A stretch of DNA of 64,000 bases from Kribbella amoyensis (lineage in GTDB: Bacteria > Actinomycetota > Actinomycetes > Propionibacteriales > Kribbellaceae): the NCBI RefSeq assembly GCF_007828865.1, contig NZ_VIVK01000001.1, positions 2,108,001 through 2,172,000 of the forward strand. The letters run 5' to 3'. Below, one piece after another: positions 32,173 to 39,876 of the stretch (within the stretch, counting starts at the first letter, position 1; every line of letters begins with the position of its first letter). Made by a program: the position numbers and the translations under genes. Below the pieces are notes generated by a model. That model was not told where the DNA came from and made no database searches. It saw nothing but the letters and a program-made list of their open reading frames with translations.

Positions 32173-32655
32173 ATGGCGCGCGTACAGGGGGCGGCACGGG
32201 GGATTTCGACGAGTAGGTGTGATTTGAGCAAGCTGAAACACTGCGCCCTGGCGGTTCTCGCCTTTGTCCTGGTGCTTTCCGGTTCCTTCGTCGCGAAGGC
32301 GGAGCAGAGTGAAGCGGTGACCTATCTGGTCCAGGGCACGAATTACAAGTTCAAGGAGTCCGTCGTCGCGCTCCGCACCTTCAGCGGTAACGGCGGCACG
32401 ATCAAGATCTCCTTCAACGCTTCCTGCACCTACGGTGTGGCGGCCGGCGGCTACTGGGACGCGCGACTGCAGAAGAAGGTCAACGGCGTCTGGCGGGACG
32501 CGGACCAGACCTCGGACTTCGCTTGCTCCACCTTCAAGCGAGTCTCGACGCTCTCCTTCGGCAAGGTCCCCAGCGGCACCTACCGCCTCCGCTTCAACAA
32601 GGTCAGCAAGTCCGGCACGGTGACGATCCACTCCTTCGGAGTGTTCCGCGCCTGA
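32173..32655 (+). CDS. Small secreted protein of unknown function
   Basis: 160 residues from ATG 32173, or 143 from TTG 32224, which has an AGG-type site and gives a more usual signal peptide. The hydrophobic stretch HCALAVLAFVLVLSGSFVAKA is a signal sequence. The mature 110 residues are beta-rich with two Cys (SCTYGV, FACSTF) that probably pair, and end GTVTIHSFGVFRA. The form resembles small actinobacterial exoproteins with a jelly-roll-like fold; no enzyme motif is seen. A perfect palindrome terminates it. Confidence 0.65.
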   Translation: MARVQGAARGISTSRCDLSKLKHCALAVLAFVLVLSGSFVAKAEQSEAVTYLVQGTNYKFKESVVALRTFSGNGGTIKISFNASCTYGVAAGGYWDARLQKKVNGVWRDADQTSDFACSTFKRVSTLSFGKVPSGTYRLRFNKVSKSGTVTIHSFGVFRA

Positions 32656-32665
32656 CCTGCGCAAC

Positions 32666-32709
32666 CGAAACCGGGGTGGCTTCCTGATCAGGAAGCCACC
32701 CCGGTTTCG
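32666..32709. terminator. Perfect 44-bp palindromic terminator
   Basis: Bases 32666-32687 (starting CGAAACCGGGGTGG) are the exact complement of 32688-32709, centred on TGATCA with no spacer. It lies between convergent genes ending at 32655 and 32726 and ends with a short T/C tract. Confidence 0.92.
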
Positions 32710-32725
32710 TTCTCCGGGTCATTGC

Positions 32726-33052
32726 CTAGCTGGCAGGCTTCTGGTCCACCTTGATGTCGTAGCGCACGCTCTTGGTGTCCTTGTCGTACGACGAGATGGT
32801 TGCGGTCAGCCCGTACTTCGACGAACCCGAGGCCAGCTCGCAGCGGATGGACTCTCCGGTCTTCGCCTTCACCTTGCCGGGGCAGGTGACCGAGTCGGGC
32901 CGCTTGCCGACCGATTTCTCCAACGCGTCGGTGATGCCCTTCTCCAGGGTCTCCTTCGAGATGGACGGATCGCCGAAGCTCACCGAACACCCGGTCAGGG
33001 CCACCAGGACACAGGCGGCGCCTGCCAGGGTTGTTCGAACAGCCAGCAACAT
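32726..33052 (-). CDS. DUF4333 lipoprotein
   Basis: 108 residues from ATG 33052, with AAGGAG 9 bp upstream. A lipoprotein signal (LAGAACVLVALTGC) gives lipid-modified Cys at about residue 22. The domain after it fits DUF4333: SISKETLEKGITDALEK, then CPGKVKAKTGESIRCEL with a conserved Cys pair, and a final beta strand VRYDIKV. DUF4333 proteins are small actinobacterial envelope proteins of unknown role. Confidence 0.85.
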   Translation of the reverse strand: MLLAVRTTLAGAACVLVALTGCSVSFGDPSISKETLEKGITDALEKSVGKRPDSVTCPGKVKAKTGESIRCELASGSSKYGLTATISSYDKDTKSVRYDIKVDQKPAS

Positions 33053-33249
33053 GTACACAGTCTCCTTGGGGGGTGCCACCGACGCCGATCGCGTGGTGGC
33101 GCTTCGGTTACGAGGTCCGACGAGACGGACGCTCGAGCCTACGGATCGGCAACGGCAGTTCGCTGACCGTACTCGTCCCGTACTTCGGCCGACTGTTGCC
33201 TCGGGCCCGGAGATTCCGCCGGTACCGGACTGTGCATGCCCGGGCTTTG

Positions 33250-34035
33250 TCATTCCGGGTTGCGGCGCGCGACGACACGGGTGAATCCGAGCAACCGGCC
33301 GGCGTCAGTGCGAAGCATGTCCGCTTCCCACTGCGGTGCCTCGCTGTCGCGATCACAGACCTCGTTCCAGTGCAGCCAGTCCCGCCAACCCTCGGCCAGC
33401 CGATCCGCCAGATCGACGGTCACCAAACCGGTCTTCTCCCAGTGCCGGCGCCACCAGTCCGGACTGTGCCACGCGCAGAAATCCCAATGCCAGTACTCCT
33501 CGAGCCCGGCGGGCGGATAGCTCGGACACTCCTCGGCCAGGCCGGGCTGAACGATCCCGATCCACCCACCGGGCTTCAAGAACCGCGAGAAGTACCCGAG
33601 GTAGAGATCGTCGGTCCCGAAGTAGTGGTACGCCCCGATGCTGATCGCCGCGTCGAAGAACCCGTCCGCGAACGGCAGCTCATGCGCCTCCGCGGAGACC
33701 GGATGGACCTGCCCCTCGACTCCCGCGTCGACGATCCGTCCCCAGTTCTCGTCCGGCTTCACCCACAGATCGGTGGCCCACACCTCGACCCCGAACTCCT
33801 TCGCCAGAAAGATCGAGCTCAGCGCCGTCCCACAGCCGAGGTCCAGCACTCGCATGCCCGCCTCCAGCGGGATGACCTCGCCCAAGGCTTCCGCTTGCCA
33901 GACGGCGTTCGGCCCCATCACCCCGTCGACCATCCACCGCCCCGAATACCGCCCGGATCGCGGGTAGCGCTCATTCTTCAACAGACCATCGAGCTCATCG
34001 TCATCCATGCCGCCGCAGTCTTGTTTCGACGTCAC
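33250..34035 (-). CDS. SAM-dependent class I methyltransferase
   Basis: 261 residues (or 252 from the internal ATG 34008). Motif I is RVLDLGCGTALSSIFLA near 63-79, the acidic end of strand 2 is EVWATDLWV, and motif IV/post-motif regions are FFDAAISIGAYHYFG and FLKPGGWIGIV. The Trp-rich C-terminus (EEYWHWDFCAWHSPDWWRRHW) probably forms the substrate cap. It acts on a small molecule by family resemblance. No linked pathway genes are near. Confidence 0.85.
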   Translation of the reverse strand: MTSKQDCGGMDDDELDGLLKNERYPRSGRYSGRWMVDGVMGPNAVWQAEALGEVIPLEAGMRVLDLGCGTALSSIFLAKEFGVEVWATDLWVKPDENWGRIVDAGVEGQVHPVSAEAHELPFADGFFDAAISIGAYHYFGTDDLYLGYFSRFLKPGGWIGIVQPGLAEECPSYPPAGLEEYWHWDFCAWHSPDWWRRHWEKTGLVTVDLADRLAEGWRDWLHWNEVCDRDSEAPQWEADMLRTDAGRLLGFTRVVARRNPE

Positions 34036-34177
34036 ACCCAGGCAACCGGTTTTGGGCCTCGAGCCGACTCCCGATCATGGGTGAAACCGCAGGACCCTTT
34101 CGACCGGATTGAAAGCATTCTGAAAGTACGGCCCGATGTACTGCGGAGAACAGGCAACGTCTACCGATTGGGACAAG

Positions 34178-34591
34178 ATGACTCGGGGATCGATCATCGC
34201 GACAGGTCTGGCAGCCGCGGGACTGACCGCTGGAGCACTACTCGTCGCCGCACCGACACAAGCGGCAACGAGCACGACCGGCTCAACCACCACAGCCGCC
34301 GCGGTCGCCGCCTCGCCGTGCCGCGTGGCCGCGAGGGCCCACAGCGACACCATCCGGCTCTGGTACTGCAACGGAACCGGCGGCACCCGCCGGGGCTACC
34401 ACGCCCAGGCCCTGCTGAACTCCGGCAGCAACGTAACCCTCCGCACCGCCGCCGGCCACCTGGCCGGCTACAAAAAGAACACCACCGGCGGCGTGCTCCC
34501 CATCTGGATGAACACCATCACCTGGTGGGAAGGAGCCCCCAGCCCAATGCGAGCCTGCAGCAACGCCCGCTGCACAGGCCTCGCCAGCTGA
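34178..34591 (+). CDS. Small secreted protein
   Basis: 137 residues from ATG 34178; an in-frame ATG at 34136 would put 14 polar residues before the signal. The signal peptide is IIATGLAAAGLTAGALLVAAPTQA. After a Thr/Ser/Ala linker, the mature domain has four Cys (SPCRV, WYCNG, RACSNARCTG) and an Arg/Tyr-rich middle (GTRRGYHAQ). The pattern recalls short actinobacterial exoproteins with disulfide-bonded folds, but no named family is certain. Confidence 0.65.
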   Translation: MTRGSIIATGLAAAGLTAGALLVAAPTQAATSTTGSTTTAAAVAASPCRVAARAHSDTIRLWYCNGTGGTRRGYHAQALLNSGSNVTLRTAAGHLAGYKKNTTGGVLPIWMNTITWWEGAPSPMRACSNARCTGLAS

Positions 34592-34642
34592 CGAACACCG
34601 CTCCTCACTGGCTCCGGTTTCCCCCACACCGGGGCACCCACG

Positions 34643-34677
34643 CGAACAGGCTCCCCCGGTGTGGGGGAGCCTGTTCG
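34643..34677. terminator. Terminator after the small secreted protein
   Basis: A 15-bp perfect stem (CGAACAGGCTCCCCC at 34643-34657 with 34663-34677) and a 5-base loop. It also faces the convergent gene ending at 34821. Confidence 0.88.
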
Positions 34678-34820
34678 GCGCTGTCAGCGGTGCAGGTCGA
34701 GACAGAGGCGGGGGGAGGACGACGCCCCCCGACGAGGGTGCCGGTGGGGTTCTCGTGCCTGACTTTGCTCGACACCCACGCGGGGCGCATCTCGAACCGC
34801 CCGCTCTTCAGGGCACCCAG

Positions 34821-35315
34821 CTAGACGGTGTCGCCGTGAGCCAGTGCTTCGATCACGTCCTTGGAATGGGTTAGCGGCAGCCTGCCGCCCTCGAGTTCGA
34901 TCCGCGAGTTGGTCTCGGGATGGATCAGCTCGAGCACCCTGACGTTCACTCGCTGGTGGACCTTCACCTCCAGCCCTGCCCTTGAGACCTTGAAGACCAT
35001 CGCGCCGGGTTCCTTGCTGCGCGACCGGCCCTCGAAGCCGTACACCCCATCGGCGGTCACTCCGACCAGCATGAACTCGGGCATCCCGTGGGCGGCCGCG
35101 TTCGCGCGCATGCCACCGATCCCGCCCGCGACGTTTCCGACGGCCTGACCTGCCGAGCCACCGACTTCGCCCAAGCTGCCGCTCACCAAACCGCCGGCGA
35201 AGAGCGAGCCGGTCTGGCCGCGGGGGTTGAACTGGCCCGCGGCGATGACCTGATCGGTGATCCCGTCGCGAGTCAGAGCCTCCTGAACCACGCGCTCCAT
35301 CGTTTCCTCGGACAT
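34821..35315 (-). CDS. Conserved protein of unknown function, glycine-rich middle
   Basis: 164 residues from ATG 35315, with AGGAGGAG just upstream. The N-terminal helix (EETMERVVQEALTRDGI) is followed by a Gly/Ala-rich amphipathic stretch (GGLVSGSLGEVGGSAGQAVG), then a PH-like beta domain (MLVGVTADGVYGFEG, VFKVSRAGLEVKVHQRVNV, ELIHPETNSRIELEGG). The beta part looks like the small bPH/GRAM-like domains of actinobacterial proteins. It stands alone, and its function is unknown. Confidence 0.65.
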   Translation of the reverse strand: MSEETMERVVQEALTRDGITDQVIAAGQFNPRGQTGSLFAGGLVSGSLGEVGGSAGQAVGNVAGGIGGMRANAAAHGMPEFMLVGVTADGVYGFEGRSRSKEPGAMVFKVSRAGLEVKVHQRVNVRVLELIHPETNSRIELEGGRLPLTHSKDVIEALAHGDTV

Positions 35316-35392
35316 CGCTCCTCCTGGCGCTCGAGGTCTCTTGCGGTCCCAGGCTCGCAGGTATGGCTCCGGACTGACAGGACACCGAACGA

Positions 35393-35428
35393 GAAGAAGG
35401 CCGATCGCGGATGCGACCGGCCTTCTTC
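35393..35428. terminator. Hairpin between the tRNA and the upstream - gene
   Basis: GAAGAAGGCCG at 35393-35403 pairs with CGGCCTTCTTC at 35418-35428, loop of 14. It lies downstream of tRNA-Ser on the - strand, so it is probably the tRNA terminator. Confidence 0.75.
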
Positions 35429-35494
35429 CCAACTCATCCCTGTAGAGCCCGAAACCACCGTCTGACCTGTGGTTTTGCGACTCCGAGGGAGCGG

Positions 35495-35579
35495 CGGAGG
35501 ATACGAGATTCGAACTCGTGAGGGGTTGCCCCCAACACGCTTTCCAAGCGTGCGCCCTAGGCCTCTAGGCGAATCCTCC
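35495..35579 (-). tRNA. serT: tRNA-Ser(GGA)
   Basis: An 85-nt class II tRNA. The acceptor stem GGAGGAT/ATCCTCC is followed by discriminator G. The anticodon loop TTGGAAA between CACGC and GCGTG gives anticodon GGA, reading TCC/TCT. A long variable arm and the T loop GTTCGAATC are clear. CCA is not encoded (GCCG follows). Confidence 0.95.
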
Positions 35580-35660
35580 AAGGCGAGAGGATACGGGACG
35601 GAGGGGGTGGGGGTGAAATCGGGGGGCGGGGCGTGGGTGGGTGCGTCTAGGGTCGGGTGG

Positions 35661-36305
35661 ATGGAGAGTGTGCCGGATCCGCTGCGGGTTCATCCGATGG
35701 ACGGGGTCGAGCGGGTGGTGATGTTACGGCCGGTGGTGCGGTCGGAGTTGATCGAGGTCGGGGAGTACTCGTACTACGACGACCCGGTGGATCCGACGGC
35801 TTTCGAGACCAAGAACGTGCTGTACCACTACGGGCCCGAGAAGCTGCGGATCGGGAGGTACTGCGCTCTCGGGGAGGGGACCACGTTCATCATGAACGGG
35901 GCGAACCACCGGATGGACGGGGCGTCGACGTTCCCGTTCCCGATCATGGGTGGGGCGTGGAGCGCGCACTTCGACCTGATCACCGGGTTGCCGGGGCGTG
36001 GGGACACCGTAGTCGGGAACGACGTCTGGTTCGGGTACGGCGCGACGGTGATGCCGGGCGTGACGATCGGGGACGGGGCGATCGTGGCGTCGCGGGCCGT
36101 GGTCGTGGACGACGTACCGGCGTACGGGATCGTCGGGGGGAATCCGGCCAAGCTGATTCGCAAGCGGTTCAGCGAGGACGACATCGAGCGGCTCCTCGAG
36201 ATCGCGTGGTGGGACTGGCCGGTCGAGCTGGTCACGGAGCACGTTCGGGTGATCATGGCCGGTGACGTGGATGCGTTGGAGGCGGCGTGGAAATCCGCCC
36301 GGTAG
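35661..36305 (+). CDS. Vat/CatB-type hexapeptide acetyltransferase
   Basis: 214 residues from ATG 35661. The left-handed beta-helix O-acetyltransferase fold is clear: SYYDDPVDPTAF, LRIGRYCALGEGTTFIMNGANHRMDG (with the catalytic His in NHRMDG), DVWFGYGATVMPGVTIGDGAIV and YGIVGGNPAKLIRKRF. These are the marks of xenobiotic acetyltransferases (streptogramin or chloramphenicol type), but most chromosomal members have unknown acceptors. Acetyl-CoA is the donor. The stop overlaps the remnant of a GNAT gene at 36287. Confidence 0.88.
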   Translation: MESVPDPLRVHPMDGVERVVMLRPVVRSELIEVGEYSYYDDPVDPTAFETKNVLYHYGPEKLRIGRYCALGEGTTFIMNGANHRMDGASTFPFPIMGGAWSAHFDLITGLPGRGDTVVGNDVWFGYGATVMPGVTIGDGAIVASRAVVVDDVPAYGIVGGNPAKLIRKRFSEDDIERLLEIAWWDWPVELVTEHVRVIMAGDVDALEAAWKSAR

Positions 36306-36725
36306 CGCCGGAGGACGTGGCGGCGGTCCAGAAGCTGATCGAGTCGGACCCGCACCGCCGAGCTCGAGCGGCTGCTGCGGAATCCACCGGTCGACACGAT
36401 CACGCTGGCCGACGACGAGCACCTGGTCCTGCCGACGGATCCACGGCCCGCAATTGCCTATGGCAACCACAGCTGTGATCCGAACACCTGGTGGGTGGAC
36501 GCGGTCACGTTGACGGCCCGCCGGGACATCGCGACCGGCGAGGAGATCACCAGCGACTACGGCACCAGCACCGGTACGCAGTACGCGCTGGACTGCCGCT
36601 GCGGCTCACCCTTGTGCCGCGGCAAGGTCACCGGGGACGACTGGCAACGCGAGGAACTCCAGCAGCGGTACGGCGACCACTGGATCCCCGCGTTGCTCGA
36701 ACGCCAGCGGAAGTCAGCCGAGTAG
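36287..36725 (+). pseudogene. GNAT/SET deletion scar
   Basis: GTG 36287 opens a frame whose first 22 residues (MEIRPVAPEDVAAVQKLIES) are the start of a GNAT acetyltransferase. The frame then turns into Arg/Ala-rich nonsense. From 36357, in another frame, the C-terminal two thirds of a SET-domain protein appear without a start: AELERLLRNPPVDTITLADD, then GNHSCDPNTWW, ARRDIATGEEITSDYGTS, CRCGSPLCRG and a normal end at 36725. The SET N-terminus (about 45 residues) is gone. The two unrelated halves meet near 36350-36357, so an internal deletion has joined two genes. An ATG at 36495 could only give a 76-residue stub. Confidence 0.75.
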
Positions 36726-37531
36726 CACCGGGGCGAGTGTGCGCCATTGCTCGACCGGCTGCGGCCCCGTGACCCCGGTGAGGACGTTGACGGCGACGTG
36801 GTCCGCGCCGGCGGCGTGGTGTTCGCGGAGTTTGGCGGCGATGTCGGCCGGCGTCCCCCACGCTGCGAGCGCGTCGACCATCGCATCGGGGAGCTCGGCG
36901 AGGTCGGACTCGGTGAAGCCTATCCGGCGCAGCGAGGCCGCGTAGCCCGGCAGGGTGACGAAGGAACTGATCGGTTCTCGGGCGATCGCGCGAGCCGGTC
37001 GGCATCGGATTCCACGACGACCAGGTGCGAGACCGACAGCAGCTTGTCGGCGCCCAGGATGCGCCGCGCCTCGGCCGTGTACTCCGGCGTGATCAGGAAC
37101 GGGTACGCGCCGCCCGTGCGGTCCCGGGCCAGTTCCAGCATCCTCGGACCGAGCGCGGCGAGCAGGCGATGATCCACCGGTACGTCGTCGAGCTGGTCGA
37201 GATAGGTGGTCAGCGTCCCGAGCGGCCGAGGACCGTGCGCGCCGCCGAGTCCGACGGTGAAGCGGCCGGGGTGCTCGGTCTCCAGCGCCTGGTACGTCGC
37301 GGTGACATCCGTCGGCGAGTAGGTGTCGACGGCAAGGATTCCACTGACGAAGCGGATCGAGCTGGTCGCCCGGACCAGGTCGACGATGGTCTGCAGGCCG
37401 GGCAGTGGGCCGCCGGACAGCCAGATCGCGGGGTACCCGAGCTGCTCGGCGACGGCCGCCGCCTGCAGGGACTCGGGGGAGCTGGTGAGCCCGGTCGTGA
37501 TGCCGAACGGGCCGAAGGAGAGTGTGCTCAC
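36714..37531 (-). pseudogene. LLM-class F420-dependent oxidoreductase, frameshifted
   Basis: The reading starts at GTG 37531 (FGPFGITTGLTSSPESLQAA), passes QLGYPAIWLSGGPLP and GRFTVGLGGAHGPRPLG and reaches VVVESDADRLAR near 36996. It then needs a one-base shift to continue IAREPISSFVTLPGYAASL and end at 36714 with VLTGVTGPQPVEQWRTLAPV. The break lies in a CG-alternating run at about 36983-36995. The two halves together have the normal length for a TIGR-type F420 oxidoreductase. It is either a real one-base deletion or a sequencing error. The 3' end overlaps the SET remnant. Confidence 0.8.
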
Positions 37532-37589
37532 CCTGCCACGGTAGGCCGGGTCGGCAACCCCGGATTCTGCTCGCGCCCCGGTCATCCCG

Positions 37590-37595
37590 TACACT
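37590..37595 (+). promoter_or_regulatory. -10 element of the SRP RNA gene
   Basis: TACACT sits about 7 bp before the predicted 5' end of the SRP RNA, a good match to the TANNNT form of the main actinobacterial sigma factor. No clear -35 is seen. Confidence 0.5.
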
Positions 37596-37599
37596 CTTG

Positions 37600-37697
37600 G
37601 CTGGTTCCCCGCGTGGCGGTATCTCGCCCAAACCCCCCAGGGCCGGAAGGCAGCAAGGGTAAGTGAGCTCTTCCGGGTGCGCGGGGAATCCTTTTTT
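37600..37697 (+). ncRNA. ffs: Signal recognition particle RNA, small bacterial type
   Basis: The hallmark apical domain is present: CCCAGGGCCGGAAGGCAGCA followed by AGGG and, on the return strand, AGTGAGCTCTTCCGGGTG. The ends pair (GGTTCCCCGCG at the 5' side with CGCGGGGAATCC at the 3' side) and a T6 run at 37692-37697 terminates it. This RNA, with Ffh, targets membrane proteins co-translationally. Confidence 0.97.
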
Positions 37698-37795
37698 GTG
37701 TCCGAGTCCCGGACCGGCCGTGGGGGACGCCCGCCGGTCGGCGAGGCTGGGCGGCATCAGATACTGATGCTCCACGCCGACGCCGAGGGAGACCG

Positions 37796-38611
37796 ATGAG
37801 CGAGGACCGTCGCTACCTGCAGGAACTGATCATCGACGAGCTCGGCGTGACGCCGTCGTTCGACCCGGAGCTGGAGATCGAGCGCCGGATCGCCTTCCTG
37901 GCCGACCAGCTGCATCGCACCGGCGCCTCGGGGTACGTGCTCGGGATCAGCGGTGGCGTCGACTCCAGTACCGCCGGCCGGCTCTGTCAGCTCGCCGTGG
38001 AACGGGTCCGCGAGCGGGGCGGGTCGGCGCGGTTCGTCGCGATGCGGCTCCCGTACGGGGTGCAGCACGACGAGGACGACGCGCAGCGGGCGCTCAAGTT
38101 CATCCGGCCGGACGAGACGCTGACGGTCGACATCAAGCCGGCCACCGACGCGATGGTCGAAGCGGTCCGGCACTCCGACCTCGGCGACCGCGAGGACTTC
38201 CACGTCGGCAACGTGAAGGCCCGGCAGCGGATGATCGCCCAGTACACGGTGGCCGGTGCCCGCGGCAGCCTGGTCGTCGGCACGGACCACGCGGCCGAGG
38301 CGGTGATGGGCTTCTTCACCAAGTACGGCGACGGCGCCTGCGACCTGACCCCGCTGTCCGGCCTGACCAAGCGCCGGGTCCGCGCGGTCGGCGCCCAGCT
38401 CGGCGCGGCCCCGGAGATCACCGGCAAGGTCCCGACCGCGGACCTGGAGACGAACAACCCGGGCGTCCCCGACGAGACCGTGCTCGGGGTCAGCTACGAC
38501 CAGATCGACGACTTCCTCGAAGGGCACGAGATCGAGGACCAGGCGGCCGAGACGATCATCGGGTACCACCGACGCACCGTGCACAAGCGCGCGGTCCCGC
38601 TCGCCGTCTAA
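37796..38611 (+). CDS. nadE: Ammonia-dependent NAD+ synthetase
   Basis: 271 residues. The PP-loop SGGVDSS (52-58) binds ATP. VVGTDHAAEAVMGFFTKYGDG and LTPLSGLTKRRVRAVGAQLG are the classic NadE motifs. It has no N-terminal nitrilase domain, so it uses ammonia rather than glutamine. It makes NAD from deamido-NAD and ATP in the cytosol. ATG 37796 has GAGGGAGA upstream. It stands alone between ffs and the acyl-CoA dehydrogenase. Confidence 0.95.
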   Translation: MSEDRRYLQELIIDELGVTPSFDPELEIERRIAFLADQLHRTGASGYVLGISGGVDSSTAGRLCQLAVERVRERGGSARFVAMRLPYGVQHDEDDAQRALKFIRPDETLTVDIKPATDAMVEAVRHSDLGDREDFHVGNVKARQRMIAQYTVAGARGSLVVGTDHAAEAVMGFFTKYGDGACDLTPLSGLTKRRVRAVGAQLGAAPEITGKVPTADLETNNPGVPDETVLGVSYDQIDDFLEGHEIEDQAAETIIGYHRRTVHKRAVPLAV

Positions 38612-38651
38612 CGTCGTCGTCGGGGGGCATCCCGACGGACGGAGGCGCGTG

Positions 38652-39824
38652 ATGGTCGACTTCTCGCTCACCGACGAGCAGCAGGCGATCCGGTCCACCA
38701 CCCGGGAGTTCGTCCGCCGCGAGCTGATGCCGTTGGAGGACGAGGTCCTCCGCCGCGAACGCGAAGGGCTGCCGGGCCTCGAGTCCGACGTGGTCCGCGC
38801 GCTCCGGACGAAGGCGAAGTCGTTCGGCTTCTGGGGCCTCGGCACGCCCGAGGAGTACGGCGGGATGGCGCTGCCCGCGGTCGACCAGGCGCTGATCACC
38901 AGCGAACTCGGCCGGACCTTCGTGCCGTTCTCGTTCGGCGGCGAGGCCGACAACATCCTGTACCACTGCGACGAGCGGCAGCGCGCGGAGTACCTGGTGC
39001 CCACGATCGCCGGCGAACGGCGGTCCTGTTTCGCGATCACCGAGCCCGGGGCCGGGTCGGACACCCGCGCGATCCGGACCACGGCGCGGCGGGACGGCGA
39101 CGACTGGGTGATCCGCGGCGAGAAGACCTTCATCACCGGCGGGAACGAGGCCGACTTCGCGATCGTGATCGCGGTGACCGACCCGGAGCTCGGCCCGAAG
39201 GGTGGGTTCACCGCGTTCCTGGTCGACCGGGACCGCGGCTGGACGTCCGGGCGGATCGTGACGATGGGCCAGGCGGTCCCGGCCACGCTGACCTTCGACG
39301 ACGTCCGGGTGCCGCAGGACCATGTGCTCGGCGAGGTCGGCCAGGGGTACGAGCTGGCGATGCAGTGGATCATGAAGGGCCGGTACCTGATCCCCGCCCG
39401 CGGCATCGGCGCCTGTGAACGGCTGCTGGAGCTCGCGATCGAGCACGCGAACACCCGGGAGACCTTCGGCCGGCCGATCGGCGACAACCAGGCGATCCAG
39501 TGGATGATCGCGGACTCCGAGGTCGAACTGGAAGCCGCTCGCTGGCTCGTCCTGTACGCCGCCTGGGTGGTCGACCAGGGCCGGCATCCGCAGCACGACA
39601 GCGCGATCGCGAAGCTGTACGGCACAAACACGGTCAACCGGGTGGCCGACCGGGTGCTGCAGATCCACGGCGGGATGGGGTACACCAAGGAGCTGCCGAT
39701 CGAGCGGTGGTTCCGGGAGGTCCGGCTCTGGCGGATCTTCGAGGGCACCGACGAGATGCAGCGCCTGATCATCGCCCGCGACCTGCTCCGCGGCTTCCGG
39801 AAACCGGGCGCCCACTTCCACTGA
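38652..39824 (+). CDS. Acyl-CoA dehydrogenase
   Basis: 390 residues from ATG 38652 (GGAGG at 38641-38645). The three-domain FAD fold shows FAITEPGAGSDTRAIRTTA, IRGEKTFITGGNEADF, GRPIGDNQAIQW and the C-terminal LQIHGGMGYTKELPIERWFR, then FEGTDEMQRLIIAR, whose Glu/Asp region near the end acts as base in several subfamilies. It oxidises acyl-CoA to enoyl-CoA. An acyl-CoA ligase gene follows 52 bp downstream, probably in the same operon, so the pair would activate and desaturate one acid. Confidence 0.9.
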   Translation: MVDFSLTDEQQAIRSTTREFVRRELMPLEDEVLRREREGLPGLESDVVRALRTKAKSFGFWGLGTPEEYGGMALPAVDQALITSELGRTFVPFSFGGEADNILYHCDERQRAEYLVPTIAGERRSCFAITEPGAGSDTRAIRTTARRDGDDWVIRGEKTFITGGNEADFAIVIAVTDPELGPKGGFTAFLVDRDRGWTSGRIVTMGQAVPATLTFDDVRVPQDHVLGEVGQGYELAMQWIMKGRYLIPARGIGACERLLELAIEHANTRETFGRPIGDNQAIQWMIADSEVELEAARWLVLYAAWVVDQGRHPQHDSAIAKLYGTNTVNRVADRVLQIHGGMGYTKELPIERWFREVRLWRIFEGTDEMQRLIIARDLLRGFRKPGAHFH

Positions 39825-39876
39825 TCCGGCGCGCCGGGCGTGGCCAAGCTGACAGCAACGCTGGCAAAGTGGGCCC

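Noticed and set aside
35661..36305. Streptogramin or chloramphenicol resistance gene
   Set aside because: The fold and catalytic His match the Vat/CatB family, but chromosomal members act on many acceptors and nothing here points to an antibiotic.
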